A stretch of DNA of 64,000 bases, taken from assembly GCF_028595325.1 (NCBI RefSeq), contig NZ_JAQQXR010000001.1, positions 124,001 to 188,000 on the forward strand, read 5' to 3'. This document shows positions 28,040 to 37,961 of this stretch, in pieces. The notes beneath the pieces are model-generated. The model did not search any database. It saw only the letters and a program-made list of their open reading frames with translations, and had not been told where the DNA came from. Source of the stretch: Janthinobacterium fluminis. GTDB lineage: Bacteria > Pseudomonadota > Gammaproteobacteria > Burkholderiales > Burkholderiaceae_D. Each line of letters opens with the position of its first letter. Position 1 is the first letter of the stretch. Made by a program: the position numbers and the translations under genes.

Positions 28040-28567
28040 GTGAACGATATCCGTATCCGCAGTTGCGTGGAGGGCGACGCCGCCGCGCTGGCGTTGCTGG
28101 GACAGGCCAGCTTCCTGGAAACCTTTGCCGGCATCCTCGACGGCGCCGACATCCTCGCGCACTGCGCGCGCCAGCATGACGCCGCCGTCTACCGCACCTG
28201 GCTGGCCGAGCCGGCGATGGGCATCTGGCTGGCCGAGGCCATGCCGGGCGGCGCGCCGGTCGGCTATCTGGTGCTCAGCCCGGCCAACCTGCCGGTGGAG
28301 GCGCCGCGCGCCGGCGACCTGGAAATCAAGCGCATCTACCTGCTGCACCGTTTCCAGGGGCTGCGCGTGGGCCGGCGCCTGATGGACGCGGCGCTGCAGC
28401 AGGCGCGGCAGGCCGGCGCGTCGCGCGTGCTGCTCGGCGTGTACGCCGAAAACCACGACGCGCTGGCCTTTTATCGGCGCTCCGGTTTCGTCCAGGTCGG
28501 CACGCGCACCTTCCGCGTCGGCGCCACCGATTACCACGACGTGATTCTCAGCCTGGAACTTTCATGA
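28040..28567 (+). CDS. GNAT-family N-acetyltransferase
   Basis: A 175-aa acetyltransferase of the GNAT fold. The acetyl-CoA-binding strand and loop IKRIYLLHRFQGLRVGRRLM at about residues 93-112 has the Q-x-x-G-x-G/A-like QGLRVG. The C-terminal AENHDALAFYRRSGFVQVG is the typical GNAT end. I prefer the GTG start at 28040 with AGGA 5 nt upstream; an ATG at 28025 is in frame but has no ribosome-binding site. It stands alone after the sppA terminator. The substrate (amine, amino acid or protein N-terminus) cannot be told. Confidence 0.88.
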   Translation: MNDIRIRSCVEGDAAALALLGQASFLETFAGILDGADILAHCARQHDAAVYRTWLAEPAMGIWLAEAMPGGAPVGYLVLSPANLPVEAPRAGDLEIKRIYLLHRFQGLRVGRRLMDAALQQARQAGASRVLLGVYAENHDALAFYRRSGFVQVGTRTFRVGATDYHDVILSLELS

Positions 28568-28909
28568 TGCCGCGCGGCCGGTTTCCTGCCCTTTAACCGC
28601 CGGCCCGCAAGAGATTTGTAGCGAGTTTGTATCGCCGTTTTCCGCCCCGGAAGACGGCGCCGTTTTCCTCCCCCAATCGGCGGCCGGCCCGCCAGCCCCG
28701 ATGTTCCGGGCCTTGCCGCGCGCCGCGCGCGGGACGCCCCGCCGTCGCGCCCGTAGCCGCGCATCCTTCCTTCCCCCGGATTGTTACAAAGGCAGTCTTG
28801 CCAGTTACATGACTATGCTAGAGTCGTCGCAGCATGTCGATGCCCGACCTCCCGGCCCAACCAGCCGGTATCACCACGCCGCACGCGGCGGCATACACAA
28901 GGATAAGCG
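28568..28909. other. Intergenic region upstream of the efflux operon
   Basis: A stretch of 342 bp without a supportable gene. The ORFs here are very rich in Arg, Pro and Ala and have no family features. The last 130 bp are less GC-rich (TTGTTACAAAGGCAG and TGACTATGCTAGAG) and probably contain the promoter of the RND operon. No canonical -35/-10 pair at 16-18 bp spacing could be fixed, and no regulator gene is adjacent. Confidence 0.5.
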
Positions 28910-30163
28910 ATGGATTCGCAGCCCGCAGCACAGACCCAAGCCCGGCGCAGCCGCCGTTCCACCCTCATCGGCGGCGCGGTCGCGGTCGCGCTGATGGCCG
29001 TGCTGGGCGGCCTGGCCTGGCACCTGACGCATCCGGACGCGGCTGCGGCGGGGGCGGGCGGCGCGCCCGGTCCCGGCGGGCGGCCCGGCGGCGGCCGCGG
29101 CGGCCCGGCCACGACGGTCGGCGTGGCCACGGCCGTCAAGGCCGACATCCCCGTCGTCATCGACGCGCTCGGCACGGTCACCGCGGCGGCCACGGTGACC
29201 GTGCGCCCGCAGGTGTCCGGCGTGCTGCAGCAGATCCTGTTCAAGGAAGGGCAGATGGTCAAGGCCGGCCAGGTGCTGGCCGTGATCGACCCGCGCCAGT
29301 TCGAGATGGCGCTGCTGCAGGCGTCCGGCCAGCGCCAGCGCGACGAGGCGCAGTTGGAGAACGCCCGCCTGACGCTGGCGCGCTACCGCACCTTGCTGGC
29401 GCAGGATTCGATCGCCCGCCAGGAAGTCGACACCCAGGCCGCGCTGGTCAAGCAACTGGAAGGCACGCTGATGACGGACCGCGCCGCCGAGGGCACGGCG
29501 CGCCTGAACCTCGGCTATTGCAAGATCGTCGCGCCGATCGGCGGCCGGGTCGGCCTGCGCGTCGTCGATGTCGGCAACCTGGTCAACGCCGGCGACGCCG
29601 CCGGCGTTGCCGTCGTCACGCAACTGGCGCCCATCGACGTCGTGTTCGCCGTGCCGCAGGACCAGGCGCCGGACGTGCAGCGCCGCGCCGGCGAGGGCGC
29701 GGCGCTGCCGGCCATCGCGCTGGACCGCAACCGCAGCGCCACGCTCGACAGCGGCCGTTTCGCCGCGCTCGACAACCAGGTCGACGTGCAGACCGGCACG
29801 GTGCGCGCCAAGGCCAGCTTCGCCAACGCCAAGGGGGCGCTGTTCCCCAGCCAGTTCGTCAACGTCAGGCTGGAACTGCGCACCATCAAGGACGCCGTGA
29901 TGGTGCCGGTGACGGCGCTGCGCCACGGCAGCGCCGGCGACTTCGTCTACGTGCTCAACGCCGACAAGACCGTGGCGCTGCGGCCCGTCGCGCGCGGCCA
30001 GGCCAGCGTCGACAAGGTCGAGATCAAGAGCGGCGTGCAGGCCGGCGAGCAGGTCATCACCGAGGGCGCGGACCGCCTGAAGGATGGCGCCAAGGTGGTG
30101 CTGCCGGGCGACAAACCTGCCGGCGGCGGCAAGCGCCGCGGCGCGGCCGGCGCGCCGCGATGA
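28910..30163 (+). CDS. mdtA: RND efflux periplasmic adaptor (MdtA-like)
   Basis: A 417-aa membrane fusion protein linking inner-membrane RND pumps to an outer-membrane channel. An N-terminal anchor helix lies at about residues 19-38, followed by a Gly/Pro-rich linker. The lipoyl domain halves are [16 protein letters not shown] with [16 protein letters not shown], and [21 protein letters not shown] helical hairpin lies between them, with beta-barrel and membrane-proximal domains after ([18 protein letters not shown]). It is the first gene of an adaptor, two-pump, outer-channel operon; its stop overlaps the next start by 4 bp. Assignment as MdtA follows from the two-pump arrangement. Confidence 0.9.
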   Translation: MDSQPAAQTQARRSRRSTLIGGAVAVALMAVLGGLAWHLTHPDAAAAGAGGAPGPGGRPGGGRGGPATTVGVATAVKADIPVVIDALGTVTAAATVTVRPQVSGVLQQILFKEGQMVKAGQVLAVIDPRQFEMALLQASGQRQRDEAQLENARLTLARYRTLLAQDSIARQEVDTQAALVKQLEGTLMTDRAAEGTARLNLGYCKIVAPIGGRVGLRVVDVGNLVNAGDAAGVAVVTQLAPIDVVFAVPQDQAPDVQRRAGEGAALPAIALDRNRSATLDSGRFAALDNQVDVQTGTVRAKASFANAKGALFPSQFVNVRLELRTIKDAVMVPVTALRHGSAGDFVYVLNADKTVALRPVARGQASVDKVEIKSGVQAGEQVITEGADRLKDGAKVVLPGDKPAGGGKRRGAAGAPR

Positions 30164-33100
30164 GCCCGTCGAGCCCCTTCATCCGGCGCCCGGTGGCGAC
30201 GGCGCTGCTGATGCTGGCGATCGTCCTGGCCGGCATCGTCGGCTTCAAGTTCCTGCCGCTGTCGGCGCTGCCGCAGGTCGATTTCCCCACCATCCAGGTG
30301 CAGACGCTGTATCCGGGCGCCAGCCCCGAGGTGATGGGCCAGACCGTCACCGCGCCGCTGGAGCGCCAGTTCGGCCAGATGGCCGGCTTGCAGCGGATGA
30401 GTTCGACCAGCGCCTCGGGCGTGTCCATCGTCACGCTGCAGTTCAGCCTGGGCCAGACGCTCGACGTCGCCGAGCAGGAGGTGCAGGCGGCGATCAACGC
30501 CGGCGCTTCGCTGCTGCCGACGGATTTGCCGGCGCCGCCCGTGTATGCCAAGGTGAACCCGGCCGACGCGCCCGTGCTGACGCTGGCGATCACGTCCGAC
30601 ACGCTGCCGCTGACGGAGGTGCAGAACATCGTCAACACGCGCCTGGCGCTGAAGATCAGCCAGGTCAACGGCGTCGGCCTGGTGTCGCTGAGCGGCGGCC
30701 AGCGTCCGGCCGTGCGCATCCAGGGCGACACGCAGGCGCTGGCCGCCCGCGGCCTGGGCCTGGACACGCTGCGCACGGCGATCGCGGCGGCCAACGCCAA
30801 CAGCGCCAAGGGCAGTTTCGACGGCCCGACGCGCTCGTTCACGATCAACGCCAACGACCAGTTGCTGGCCGCCGCCGACTACCAGAAGCTGATCGTCGCC
30901 TACAAGAACGGCGCCCCGGTGCGCCTGGGCGAGGTGGCGAAGGTCGTCGACAGCGCCGAAAACATCAAGCTGGGCGCCTGGTCCGGCCTGAAACCGGCCA
31001 TCATCCTGAACGTGCAGCGCCAGCCGGGCGCCAACGTCATCGCCACCGTCGACGCCATCAAGGCGCGCCTGCCCGAGCTGCAGGCCGGCTTGCCGGGCGC
31101 GCTGCGCGTGGACGTGCTGAGCGACCGCACCGCCGGCATCCGCGCCTCGGTCGAGCATGTCGAGATGGAGTTGCTGCTGGCCGTGGTGCTGGTGGTGCTG
31201 GTCATTTTCGCTTTCCTGCACAGCCTGCGCGCCACGGTCATCGCCAGCCTGTCGGTGCCGATTTCGCTGATCGGCACCTGCGGCGTCATGTACCTGCTCG
31301 GCTACAGCCTGAACAACCTGAGCCTGATGGCGCTGACCATCGCCACCGGCTTCGTCGTCGACGACGCCATCGTCATGATCGAGAACATCGCCCGCTACAT
31401 CGAGGAGGGCGAAAAGCCGATGGCCGCCGCCATCAAGGGCGCCGCGCAGATCGGCTTCACCATCATTTCGCTGACGGTGTCGCTGATCGCCGTGCTGATT
31501 CCGCTGCTGTTCATGGGCGACGTCGTCGGCCGCCTGTTCCGCGAATTCGCCGTCACGCTGGCGATCACGATCCTGATCTCGGCGCTGGTGTCGCTGACGC
31601 TGGTGCCGATGATGTCGGCGCGCTGGCTGAAAAGCCATGACGAGGAAAGGCCGGGCGCGCTGGCGCGCCGCACGCAGGCGTTTTTCGACCGCGTGATCGG
31701 CGCCTACGACCGCGCGCTGGGCTGGGTGCTGGCGCGCCAGGGCCTGACCCTGCTGGTGGCGCTGGCCACGCTGGGCCTGACGGTGCTGCTGTACCTGCTG
31801 ATCCCGAAGGGCTTGTTCCCGACTCAGGACACGGGCCAGTTGCAGGCCCGCGTCGAAGCGTCGCGGGCGGTGTCGTTCGCGCGCATGGCCGAGCTGCAGC
31901 AAGCCGCCGCGCGGGCCATCCTGGCCGACCCGGACGTCGCCACGCTCAGCTCCCTGGTCGGCGTCGACGCCGCCAACAACACCATGCTGCACACGGGGCG
32001 CATGCTGATCAACCTGAAGCGCGAACGCAGCGGCGGCCAGCCCGAGACGATGGAGCGGCTGCGCCGCCGCGTCGCCGAGGTGGCGGGCGTGACGCTGTAC
32101 CTGCAGCCGACCCAGGACCTGACCATCGACGCCGAGACGGGGCCGACCCAGTACCGCGTGTCGCTGGAGGCGGCCGACACGGCCACCGTGACGCTGTGGG
32201 CGAACCGGCTGGCGCAGCAGCTGCGCGGCCAGGCGCAGCTGCGCAATGTCGTCTCGGACGCCGGCGCCACCGGCGCGGCGGCCCACATCGACATCGACCG
32301 CGACAGCGCCGCGCGGCTGTCGGTGACGGCCGCCGCCATCGACGACGCGCTCTACAGCGCCTTCGGCCAGCGCATCGTCTCGACCATCTTCACCGAAACC
32401 AACCAGTACCGGGTGATCCTGGAGGCGCAGCCCGGCACGCTGACGACGCCGGAGTCGCTGGGCCAGCTGCAACTGCGCACCGGCTCGGGCAAGGCGACGC
32501 CGCTGGCGGCCATCGCCACCGTCACGGAACGCCAGGCGCCGCTGCAAATCACCCACGTCGCGCAATATCCGGCCACCACGCTGGGCTTCGACACGGCGCC
32601 CGGCGTCGCGCTGGGCAAGGCCGTCGACGCGATACGCCAGGGCGCGCGCGACATCGGCATGCCGGCCACCGTCAGCATGAGCTTCCTCGGCGCCGCCGGC
32701 GCCTACGAACACTCGCTGTCGAACCAGCTCTGGCTGATCCTGGCGGCCGTGGTGTGCGTCTACATCGTCCTCGGCGTGCTGTACGAAAGCTATATCCACC
32801 CGCTGACGATCTTGTCGACGCTGCCGTCGGCCGGCGTCGGCGCGCTGCTGGCGCTGATGCTCAGCGGCCAGGACCTGGGCGTGATCGGCATCATCGGCAT
32901 CATCCTGCTGATCGGCATCGTCAAGAAGAACGCCATCATGATGATCGACTTCGCCATCGAGGCCGAGCGCGAGCAGGGCAAGAGCCCGCGCGAGGCGATC
33001 CACCAGGCCGCGCTGCTGCGCTTCCGGCCCATCCTGATGACGACGCTGGCGGCCCTGTTCGCGGCCGTGCCGCTGATGCTGGGCTGGGGCGAGGGCGCCG

Positions 33101-33261
33101 AACTGCGCCGGCCGCTCGGCCTGGCCATCTTCGGCGGCCTGATCGTCAGCCAGCTGCTGACGCTGTTCACGACGCCGGTGATCTACCTCGGCTTCGAGCG
33201 CCTGGCGCGGCGCGTGCGCGGCCGCGCGGCGCTGTCCGCCCAGGGCGGGGGCGCGGCGTGA
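30160..33261 (+). CDS. mdtB: RND multidrug efflux pump subunit (MdtB-like)
   Basis: A 1,033-aa inner-membrane proton antiporter of the HAE1 RND family. The start [19 protein letters not shown], the [13 protein letters not shown] and YPGASPEVM motifs, and TM4 with [13 protein letters not shown] (proton-relay Asp pair) are all present. The second half repeats the pattern with [18 protein letters not shown] and [11 protein letters not shown]. Two large periplasmic domains bind substrate. In E. coli MdtB and MdtC form a mixed trimer. The adjacent second pump, coupled by a 4-bp overlap, suggests the same here. The true start is ATG 30160; a much longer open frame upstream is a shadow of mdtA. Confidence 0.92.
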   Translation: MSPSSPFIRRPVATALLMLAIVLAGIVGFKFLPLSALPQVDFPTIQVQTLYPGASPEVMGQTVTAPLERQFGQMAGLQRMSSTSASGVSIVTLQFSLGQTLDVAEQEVQAAINAGASLLPTDLPAPPVYAKVNPADAPVLTLAITSDTLPLTEVQNIVNTRLALKISQVNGVGLVSLSGGQRPAVRIQGDTQALAARGLGLDTLRTAIAAANANSAKGSFDGPTRSFTINANDQLLAAADYQKLIVAYKNGAPVRLGEVAKVVDSAENIKLGAWSGLKPAIILNVQRQPGANVIATVDAIKARLPELQAGLPGALRVDVLSDRTAGIRASVEHVEMELLLAVVLVVLVIFAFLHSLRATVIASLSVPISLIGTCGVMYLLGYSLNNLSLMALTIATGFVVDDAIVMIENIARYIEEGEKPMAAAIKGAAQIGFTIISLTVSLIAVLIPLLFMGDVVGRLFREFAVTLAITILISALVSLTLVPMMSARWLKSHDEERPGALARRTQAFFDRVIGAYDRALGWVLARQGLTLLVALATLGLTVLLYLLIPKGLFPTQDTGQLQARVEASRAVSFARMAELQQAAARAILADPDVATLSSLVGVDAANNTMLHTGRMLINLKRERSGGQPETMERLRRRVAEVAGVTLYLQPTQDLTIDAETGPTQYRVSLEAADTATVTLWANRLAQQLRGQAQLRNVVSDAGATGAAAHIDIDRDSAARLSVTAAAIDDALYSAFGQRIVSTIFTETNQYRVILEAQPGTLTTPESLGQLQLRTGSGKATPLAAIATVTERQAPLQITHVAQYPATTLGFDTAPGVALGKAVDAIRQGARDIGMPATVSMSFLGAAGAYEHSLSNQLWLILAAVVCVYIVLGVLYESYIHPLTILSTLPSAGVGALLALMLSGQDLGVIGIIGIILLIGIVKKNAIMMIDFAIEAEREQGKSPREAIHQAALLRFRPILMTTLAALFAAVPLMLGWGEGAELRRPLGLAIFGGLIVSQLLTLFTTPVIYLGFERLARRVRGRAALSAQGGGAA

Positions 33262-36200
33262 ACCTGTCGGCCCCCTTCGTGCGCCGCCCCATCGGCACCG
33301 TGCTGCTGACGATAGGCATGGCGCTGGCCGGCGCCGGCGCCTTCTTCGCGCTGCCGGTGTCGCCGCTGCCGCAGGTCGACTATCCGACCATCTCGGTCAG
33401 CGCCAGTCTGCCCGGCGCCAGCCCGGAGACGATGTCGAGCAGCGTCGCCACGCCGCTGGAGCGGCGCCTCGGCGTCATCGCCGGCGTCAACGAGATGACC
33501 TCGTCGTCGGGCAGCGGCTCGACCCGCATCAGCCTGCAGTTCGACCTGAACCGCAAGATCGACGCGGCGGCGCGCGAGGTGCAGGCCGCCATCAACGCCA
33601 GCCGCGCCGACCTGCCGGCCACCTTGCGCAGCAATCCGACCTACCGCAAGGCCAATCCCTCCGACGCGCCGGTGATCATCCTGGCGCTGACCTCGGCCAG
33701 CCGCACGCCGGGACAGGTGTACGAGTCGGTGGCCAACCTGGTGCAGCAGAAGCTGGCCCAGGTCAAGGGCGTCGGCGACGTCGAGCTGGGCGGCGGCTCG
33801 CTGCCGGCCGTGCGCGTTGAGCTGCTGCCGTTCGCGCTGAACCGCTACGGCGTGTCGATGGAGGACGTGCGCGCGGCGCTCCAGGCCAGCAACGCGAACC
33901 GCCCGAAAGGGGCGATCGAGGGCGACGGGCGGCGCCTGCAAATCTATTCCGCCGGCGGCACGGCGACCGGCGGGCGCAGCGCGGCCGACTACCGCAGCCT
34001 GGTGGTGGCCTGGCGCGACGGCGCCGCCATCCGCCTCGACGACGTCGCCGAGGTGGTCGACGGCGTCGAGAACAGCAACACGCTGGGCCTGTTCAACGGC
34101 GAGCCGGCGGTGGTCGTGCTGATCACCCGCCAGCCCGGCGCCAACGTCATCGAGACGGTCGACGGCGTGCGCGCGCTGCTGCCGCAGCTGCAGGCCCAGC
34201 TGCCGCAGGACGTGCGCCTGCGGGTCGCCTCCGACAGCACCAATTCGATCCGCTCCTCGCTGCACGAAATCGAGGTGACGCTGCTCATTTCCATCCTGCT
34301 GGTGGTGCTGGTGGTGTCGGCCTTCCTGCGCAGCGTGCGCGCCACCATCGTGCCGGCCGTGGCCACCGTCGTCTCGCTGCTGGGCACCTTCGGCGTCATG
34401 TATCTGCTCGGCTTCAGCCTGAACAACCTGAGCCTGATGGCGCTGACGGTGGCCACCGGCTTCGTCGTCGACGACGCCATCGTCGTGCTGGAAAACACCG
34501 CCCGCCACATCGAGGCCGGCATGGACCGCTTCAAGGCGGCGCTGCTGGGCGCGCGCGAGGTCGGCTTCACGGTGCTGTCGATCAGCCTGTCGCTGGTGGC
34601 CGTCTTCATCCCGCTGCTGTTCATGGGCGGGCAGGTGGGGCGGCTGTTCCGCGAGTTCGCCGTCACGCTGTCGGCGGCCGTGCTGATTTCCCTGCTGATT
34701 TCGCTGACGACGACGCCGATGATGTGCGCCTGGCTGCTCAAGCCGGGCCACGCGGCCCGCCCGCCGGGGCGGGTGGCGCGCGCCTTCGAGCGCGGCTTCG
34801 ACTGGCTGCTGACGATGTACGAGCACTGCCTCGACTGGGCGCTGGCCAGCAAGGCGCTGGTGATGCTGGTGCTGGTCTTCGTCGTCGGCCTGAACGTCTA
34901 CCTGTTCAGCGCCGCGCCGAAGGGCTTTTTTCCGCAGCAGGACACGGGCCAGATCAACGGCGGCCTGCGCGCCGACCAGAGCATCTCGTTCAAGGCGATG
35001 CAGCAGAAGCTGCGCCAGCTGGTCGACATCATCCGGCGCGACCCGGCCGTGGCCACCGTGGTCGGCTTCACCGGCGGCGGACGGGCCGGCGGCGGCTTCC
35101 TGTTCATCAACCTGAAGCCGGCGTCCGAGCGCAGCGAGGCCGGCCAGGCCGTCATCGCGCGGCTGCGCCCGCAGCTGGCGAAGGTCACCGGCGTGTCGCT
35201 GTTCCTGAACCCGGTGCAGGACTTGCGCATGGGCGGGCGGCAGAGCAGCTCGACCTACCAGTACACCTTGAAGAGCGACAACCGCGCCGACCTGAAGCTG
35301 TGGGCCGGCAAGCTGGCCGACGCGATGAAGGGGCAGGGCGCGCTGACCGACGTCGACACCGACCAGGCCGAGAATGGCGTGGAAACCTTCGTCACGATCG
35401 ACAAGGACAGCGCGGCGCGGCTGGGCGTGGCCGTGCGCGACATCGACAACGCCCTGTACAACAGCTTCGGCCAGCGCCAGGTCGTCACCATCTACGACGA
35501 GTTGAACCAGTACCACGTCATCATGGAGGTGGCGCCGCGCTTCGCCCAAAGCCCGGAGGCGCTGCGCGACGTCCACGTGCCGGCGAAGGCGGCGGCCGCA
35601 GCGGTCGTGGGCAACGCCACGGCCGTGCGCGATCCGTCCAGCGGCGCCGCGCTGAGCACGGCGGCGGCGACGATGGTGCCGCTGTCGGCCCTCGGCAGGT
35701 TCGCCGACAGTTCCACGCCGAGCTCGGTCAACCACCAGGACGGCGAACTGGCCACCACGGTGTCGTTCAACCTGGCCGACGGCGCCAGCCTGGGCGAGGC
35801 CCAGGCGGCCGTGCACCAGGCCGAGGCCGACATCGGCATGCCGACCAATGTGCGCGGCAGCTTCCAGGGCACGGCGCGCAGCGCCGACGAAAGCAACCGG
35901 CAGCAGCCGCTGTTGATCCTGGCCGCCATCGTCGTCATCTATATCGTCCTCGGCATCCTCTACGAAAGCCTGGTGCATCCGCTGACCGTGCTGTCGACGC
36001 TGCCGTCGGCCGGCGTGGGCGCCGTGCTGGCCCTGCTGCTGTTCAAGATGGAGTTTTCCATCATCGCCCTGATCGGCGTGTTCCTGCTGATCGGCATCGT
36101 CAAGAAGAACGCCATCCTGATCATCGACTTCGCGCTGGAGGCGGAGCGCGCGCGCGGCCTGAGCCCGCTGGAGGCCGTGCGCGAAGCCTGCCTGCTGCGC

Positions 36201-36464
36201 TTCCGGCCGATCCTGATGACGACGCTGGCGGCCGCGCTGGGCGCCTTGCCGCTGGCGATAGGCTTCGGCGAAGGCTCCGAGTTGCGCCGTCCGCTGGGCG
36301 TGGCCATCATCGGCGGCCTGATCGCCAGCCAGTTGCTGACGCTGCTGACGACGCCGGTGGTCTACCTGCTGCTGGACAAACTGCGGCGGCGCGGCGCGGC
36401 CGAGCGGCAGCTGAGCCGCGTCCAGCCCGAACCTATGCCGCATCACTTGAAACCGGAAGCGTAA
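33258..36464 (+). CDS. mdtC: RND multidrug efflux pump subunit (MdtC-like)
   Basis: A 1,068-aa RND pump paralogous to its neighbour. Marks are [47 protein letters not shown] and [18 protein letters not shown]. The GTG start at 33258 overlaps the mdtB stop by 4 bp. It is about 35 residues longer than MdtB, partly through an Ala-rich insert near residues 775-800 ([20 protein letters not shown]) in the second periplasmic domain. That insert may affect substrate choice or docking. It should act as the partner of MdtB in a heterotrimer. Confidence 0.92.
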   Translation: MNLSAPFVRRPIGTVLLTIGMALAGAGAFFALPVSPLPQVDYPTISVSASLPGASPETMSSSVATPLERRLGVIAGVNEMTSSSGSGSTRISLQFDLNRKIDAAAREVQAAINASRADLPATLRSNPTYRKANPSDAPVIILALTSASRTPGQVYESVANLVQQKLAQVKGVGDVELGGGSLPAVRVELLPFALNRYGVSMEDVRAALQASNANRPKGAIEGDGRRLQIYSAGGTATGGRSAADYRSLVVAWRDGAAIRLDDVAEVVDGVENSNTLGLFNGEPAVVVLITRQPGANVIETVDGVRALLPQLQAQLPQDVRLRVASDSTNSIRSSLHEIEVTLLISILLVVLVVSAFLRSVRATIVPAVATVVSLLGTFGVMYLLGFSLNNLSLMALTVATGFVVDDAIVVLENTARHIEAGMDRFKAALLGAREVGFTVLSISLSLVAVFIPLLFMGGQVGRLFREFAVTLSAAVLISLLISLTTTPMMCAWLLKPGHAARPPGRVARAFERGFDWLLTMYEHCLDWALASKALVMLVLVFVVGLNVYLFSAAPKGFFPQQDTGQINGGLRADQSISFKAMQQKLRQLVDIIRRDPAVATVVGFTGGGRAGGGFLFINLKPASERSEAGQAVIARLRPQLAKVTGVSLFLNPVQDLRMGGRQSSSTYQYTLKSDNRADLKLWAGKLADAMKGQGALTDVDTDQAENGVETFVTIDKDSAARLGVAVRDIDNALYNSFGQRQVVTIYDELNQYHVIMEVAPRFAQSPEALRDVHVPAKAAAAAVVGNATAVRDPSSGAALSTAAATMVPLSALGRFADSSTPSSVNHQDGELATTVSFNLADGASLGEAQAAVHQAEADIGMPTNVRGSFQGTARSADESNRQQPLLILAAIVVIYIVLGILYESLVHPLTVLSTLPSAGVGAVLALLLFKMEFSIIALIGVFLLIGIVKKNAILIIDFALEAERARGLSPLEAVREACLLRFRPILMTTLAAALGALPLAIGFGEGSELRRPLGVAIIGGLIASQLLTLLTTPVVYLLLDKLRRRGAAERQLSRVQPEPMPHHLKPEA

Positions 36465-36468
36465 ATCC

Positions 36469-37881
36469 ATGCACCCAACTTATCCATCCCAGCCATCCCG
36501 CCTGCGCCTGCTGGCGCTGGCCGCCTGCGCCTGCCTGGCCGGCGGCTGCGCCGTCGGCCCCGCCTACGAACGCCCGGCCGTGGCCGACACGGCGCCATTC
36601 AAGGAGGCGGCCGGCTGGCTGCCGGCGGCGCCGGCCGACACGCTGGAGCGCGGGCCGTGGTGGACGCTGTTCGGCGACCCGCTGCTGAACGAACTGGCGG
36701 CCGGCGTCGAGGTGTCGAACCAGAACGTGGCGGCGGCCGCCGCCGGCTACGAGCAGGCGCGCGCGCTGGTGCGCGAGCAGCGCGCCGGCTTGTTCCCCAG
36801 CGTGAACCTGACGGCCAGCGGCAGCCGCGCAGGTGGCGGCGGCAACGCCGCGGCCGCCGGCAGTTACCGCGCCGCGCTGGGCGCCAGTTGGGAGCCGGAT
36901 ATCTGGGGCCGCCTGCGCGCCGGCGTCGACAGCGCCGGCGCCGGCGCCCAGGCCAGCGGCGCCGATCTGGCGGCGGCGCGCCTGTCGGCCCAGGGCGAAC
37001 TGGCCGTCAACTACTTTTCGCTGCGCCAGAGCGACGCCCAGCTGGCGCTGCTGGCGGCCACCATCGACGGCTACCGGCGCGTGCTGGACATCACGCAAAA
37101 CCGCTTCGACGCCGGCATCGCCGCCAAGTCCGATGTGCTGCAGGCGCAGACCCAGCTGGCCAACGCCCGCATCGACGAACTGGCGCTGGTGCGCCAGCGC
37201 GCCCAGCTCGAACACGCCATTGCCGTCCTGCTGGGCAAGGCCCCGGCCGACTTCGCGCTGGCGCCGGCGCCGTGGCGGGTGGCGGTGCCGGAGGTGCCGG
37301 CCGGCCTGCCGTCGACCTTGCTGCAGCGCCGCCCCGACATCGCCGCGGCCGAGCGCCGCGTCGCCGCCGCCAACGCGCAGATCGGCATCGCCCGCGCCGC
37401 CTATTTCCCCAGCCTGAATCTGAGCGCCTCCTACGGCGGCGGCGCCAGCCGCGTCGCCGACTTGTTCAACGCCTCCAGCAGCCTGTGGTCGCTGGGCGTG
37501 TCGGCCGCGCAGAAGCTGTTCGACGCCGGCGCCGCGACGGCCGACGTCGACGCCGCCCGCGCCGGCCACGCGGCGGCCGTGGCGCGCTACCGCCAGACCG
37601 TGCTGGAGGCTTTCGCCAGCGTCGAGGACCAGCTGGCGGCCACGCGCGCGCTGGCGCAGCAGCAGGACTTGCGGCGCCAGGCGTCGGCGGCGGCCGACCA
37701 GGTCGAGGCGCAGATGCTGAACCGCTACCGCGCCGGCCAGGCCGGCTACACGGAGGTGGTGACGGCGCAGGCGACGGCGCTGGCGGCGCGGCGCGCGCTG
37801 GTGCAGGTCCAGGCCGAGCGCCAGAGCACGGCGGTGGCGCTGATCCAGGCGCTGGGGGGCGGCTGGCGCGCACCGGAGTAG
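36469..37881 (+). CDS. Outer-membrane efflux lipoprotein, NodT/OprM type
   Basis: A 470-aa TolC-like channel. The signal peptide ends LAGGC with Cys27 as lipid site, followed by the NodT-type start AVGPAYERP. Two copies of the outer-membrane efflux repeat give the long alpha-helical barrel: residues about 70-240 (YEQARALVREQRAGLFPSVN) and about 290-460 (RRPDIAAAERRVAAANAQIG). It begins 4 bp after mdtC and completes the adaptor-pump-pump-channel operon. That differs from E. coli mdtABC, which borrows TolC. Confidence 0.92.
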   Translation: MHPTYPSQPSRLRLLALAACACLAGGCAVGPAYERPAVADTAPFKEAAGWLPAAPADTLERGPWWTLFGDPLLNELAAGVEVSNQNVAAAAAGYEQARALVREQRAGLFPSVNLTASGSRAGGGGNAAAAGSYRAALGASWEPDIWGRLRAGVDSAGAGAQASGADLAAARLSAQGELAVNYFSLRQSDAQLALLAATIDGYRRVLDITQNRFDAGIAAKSDVLQAQTQLANARIDELALVRQRAQLEHAIAVLLGKAPADFALAPAPWRVAVPEVPAGLPSTLLQRRPDIAAAERRVAAANAQIGIARAAYFPSLNLSASYGGGASRVADLFNASSSLWSLGVSAAQKLFDAGAATADVDAARAGHAAAVARYRQTVLEAFASVEDQLAATRALAQQQDLRRQASAAADQVEAQMLNRYRAGQAGYTEVVTAQATALAARRALVQVQAERQSTAVALIQALGGGWRAPE

Positions 37882-37909
37882 GGGGCGGGCGCCGGCGCCC
37901 TTCCCATGC

Positions 37910-37938
37910 TTGCCATTAAAACAAGTTATTCGTATAAT
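37910..37938 (+). promoter_or_regulatory. Sigma-70 promoter of the CheB-CheR fusion gene
   Basis: TTGCCA at 37910-37915 and TATAAT at 37933-37938 are separated by 17 bp, an excellent match to the housekeeping consensus. Transcription would start near 37945, just before the ATG at 37962. Confidence 0.65.
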
Positions 37939-37961
37939 CAAGCGGGTGCTAGAATGTAAAA

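Noticed and set aside
28568..28909. Small ORFs upstream of mdtA
   Set aside because: Arg/Pro/Ala-rich shadows without ribosome-binding sites or family features.
29947..33003. Reverse-strand open frame of about 1,000 codons opposite mdtB
   Set aside because: Composition is Arg/Gln/Asp/His-rich with no domain, and it mirrors the third-position GC of mdtB. The same holds for the long frames opposite mdtC (33183-36470), the hybrid kinases and DUF342.
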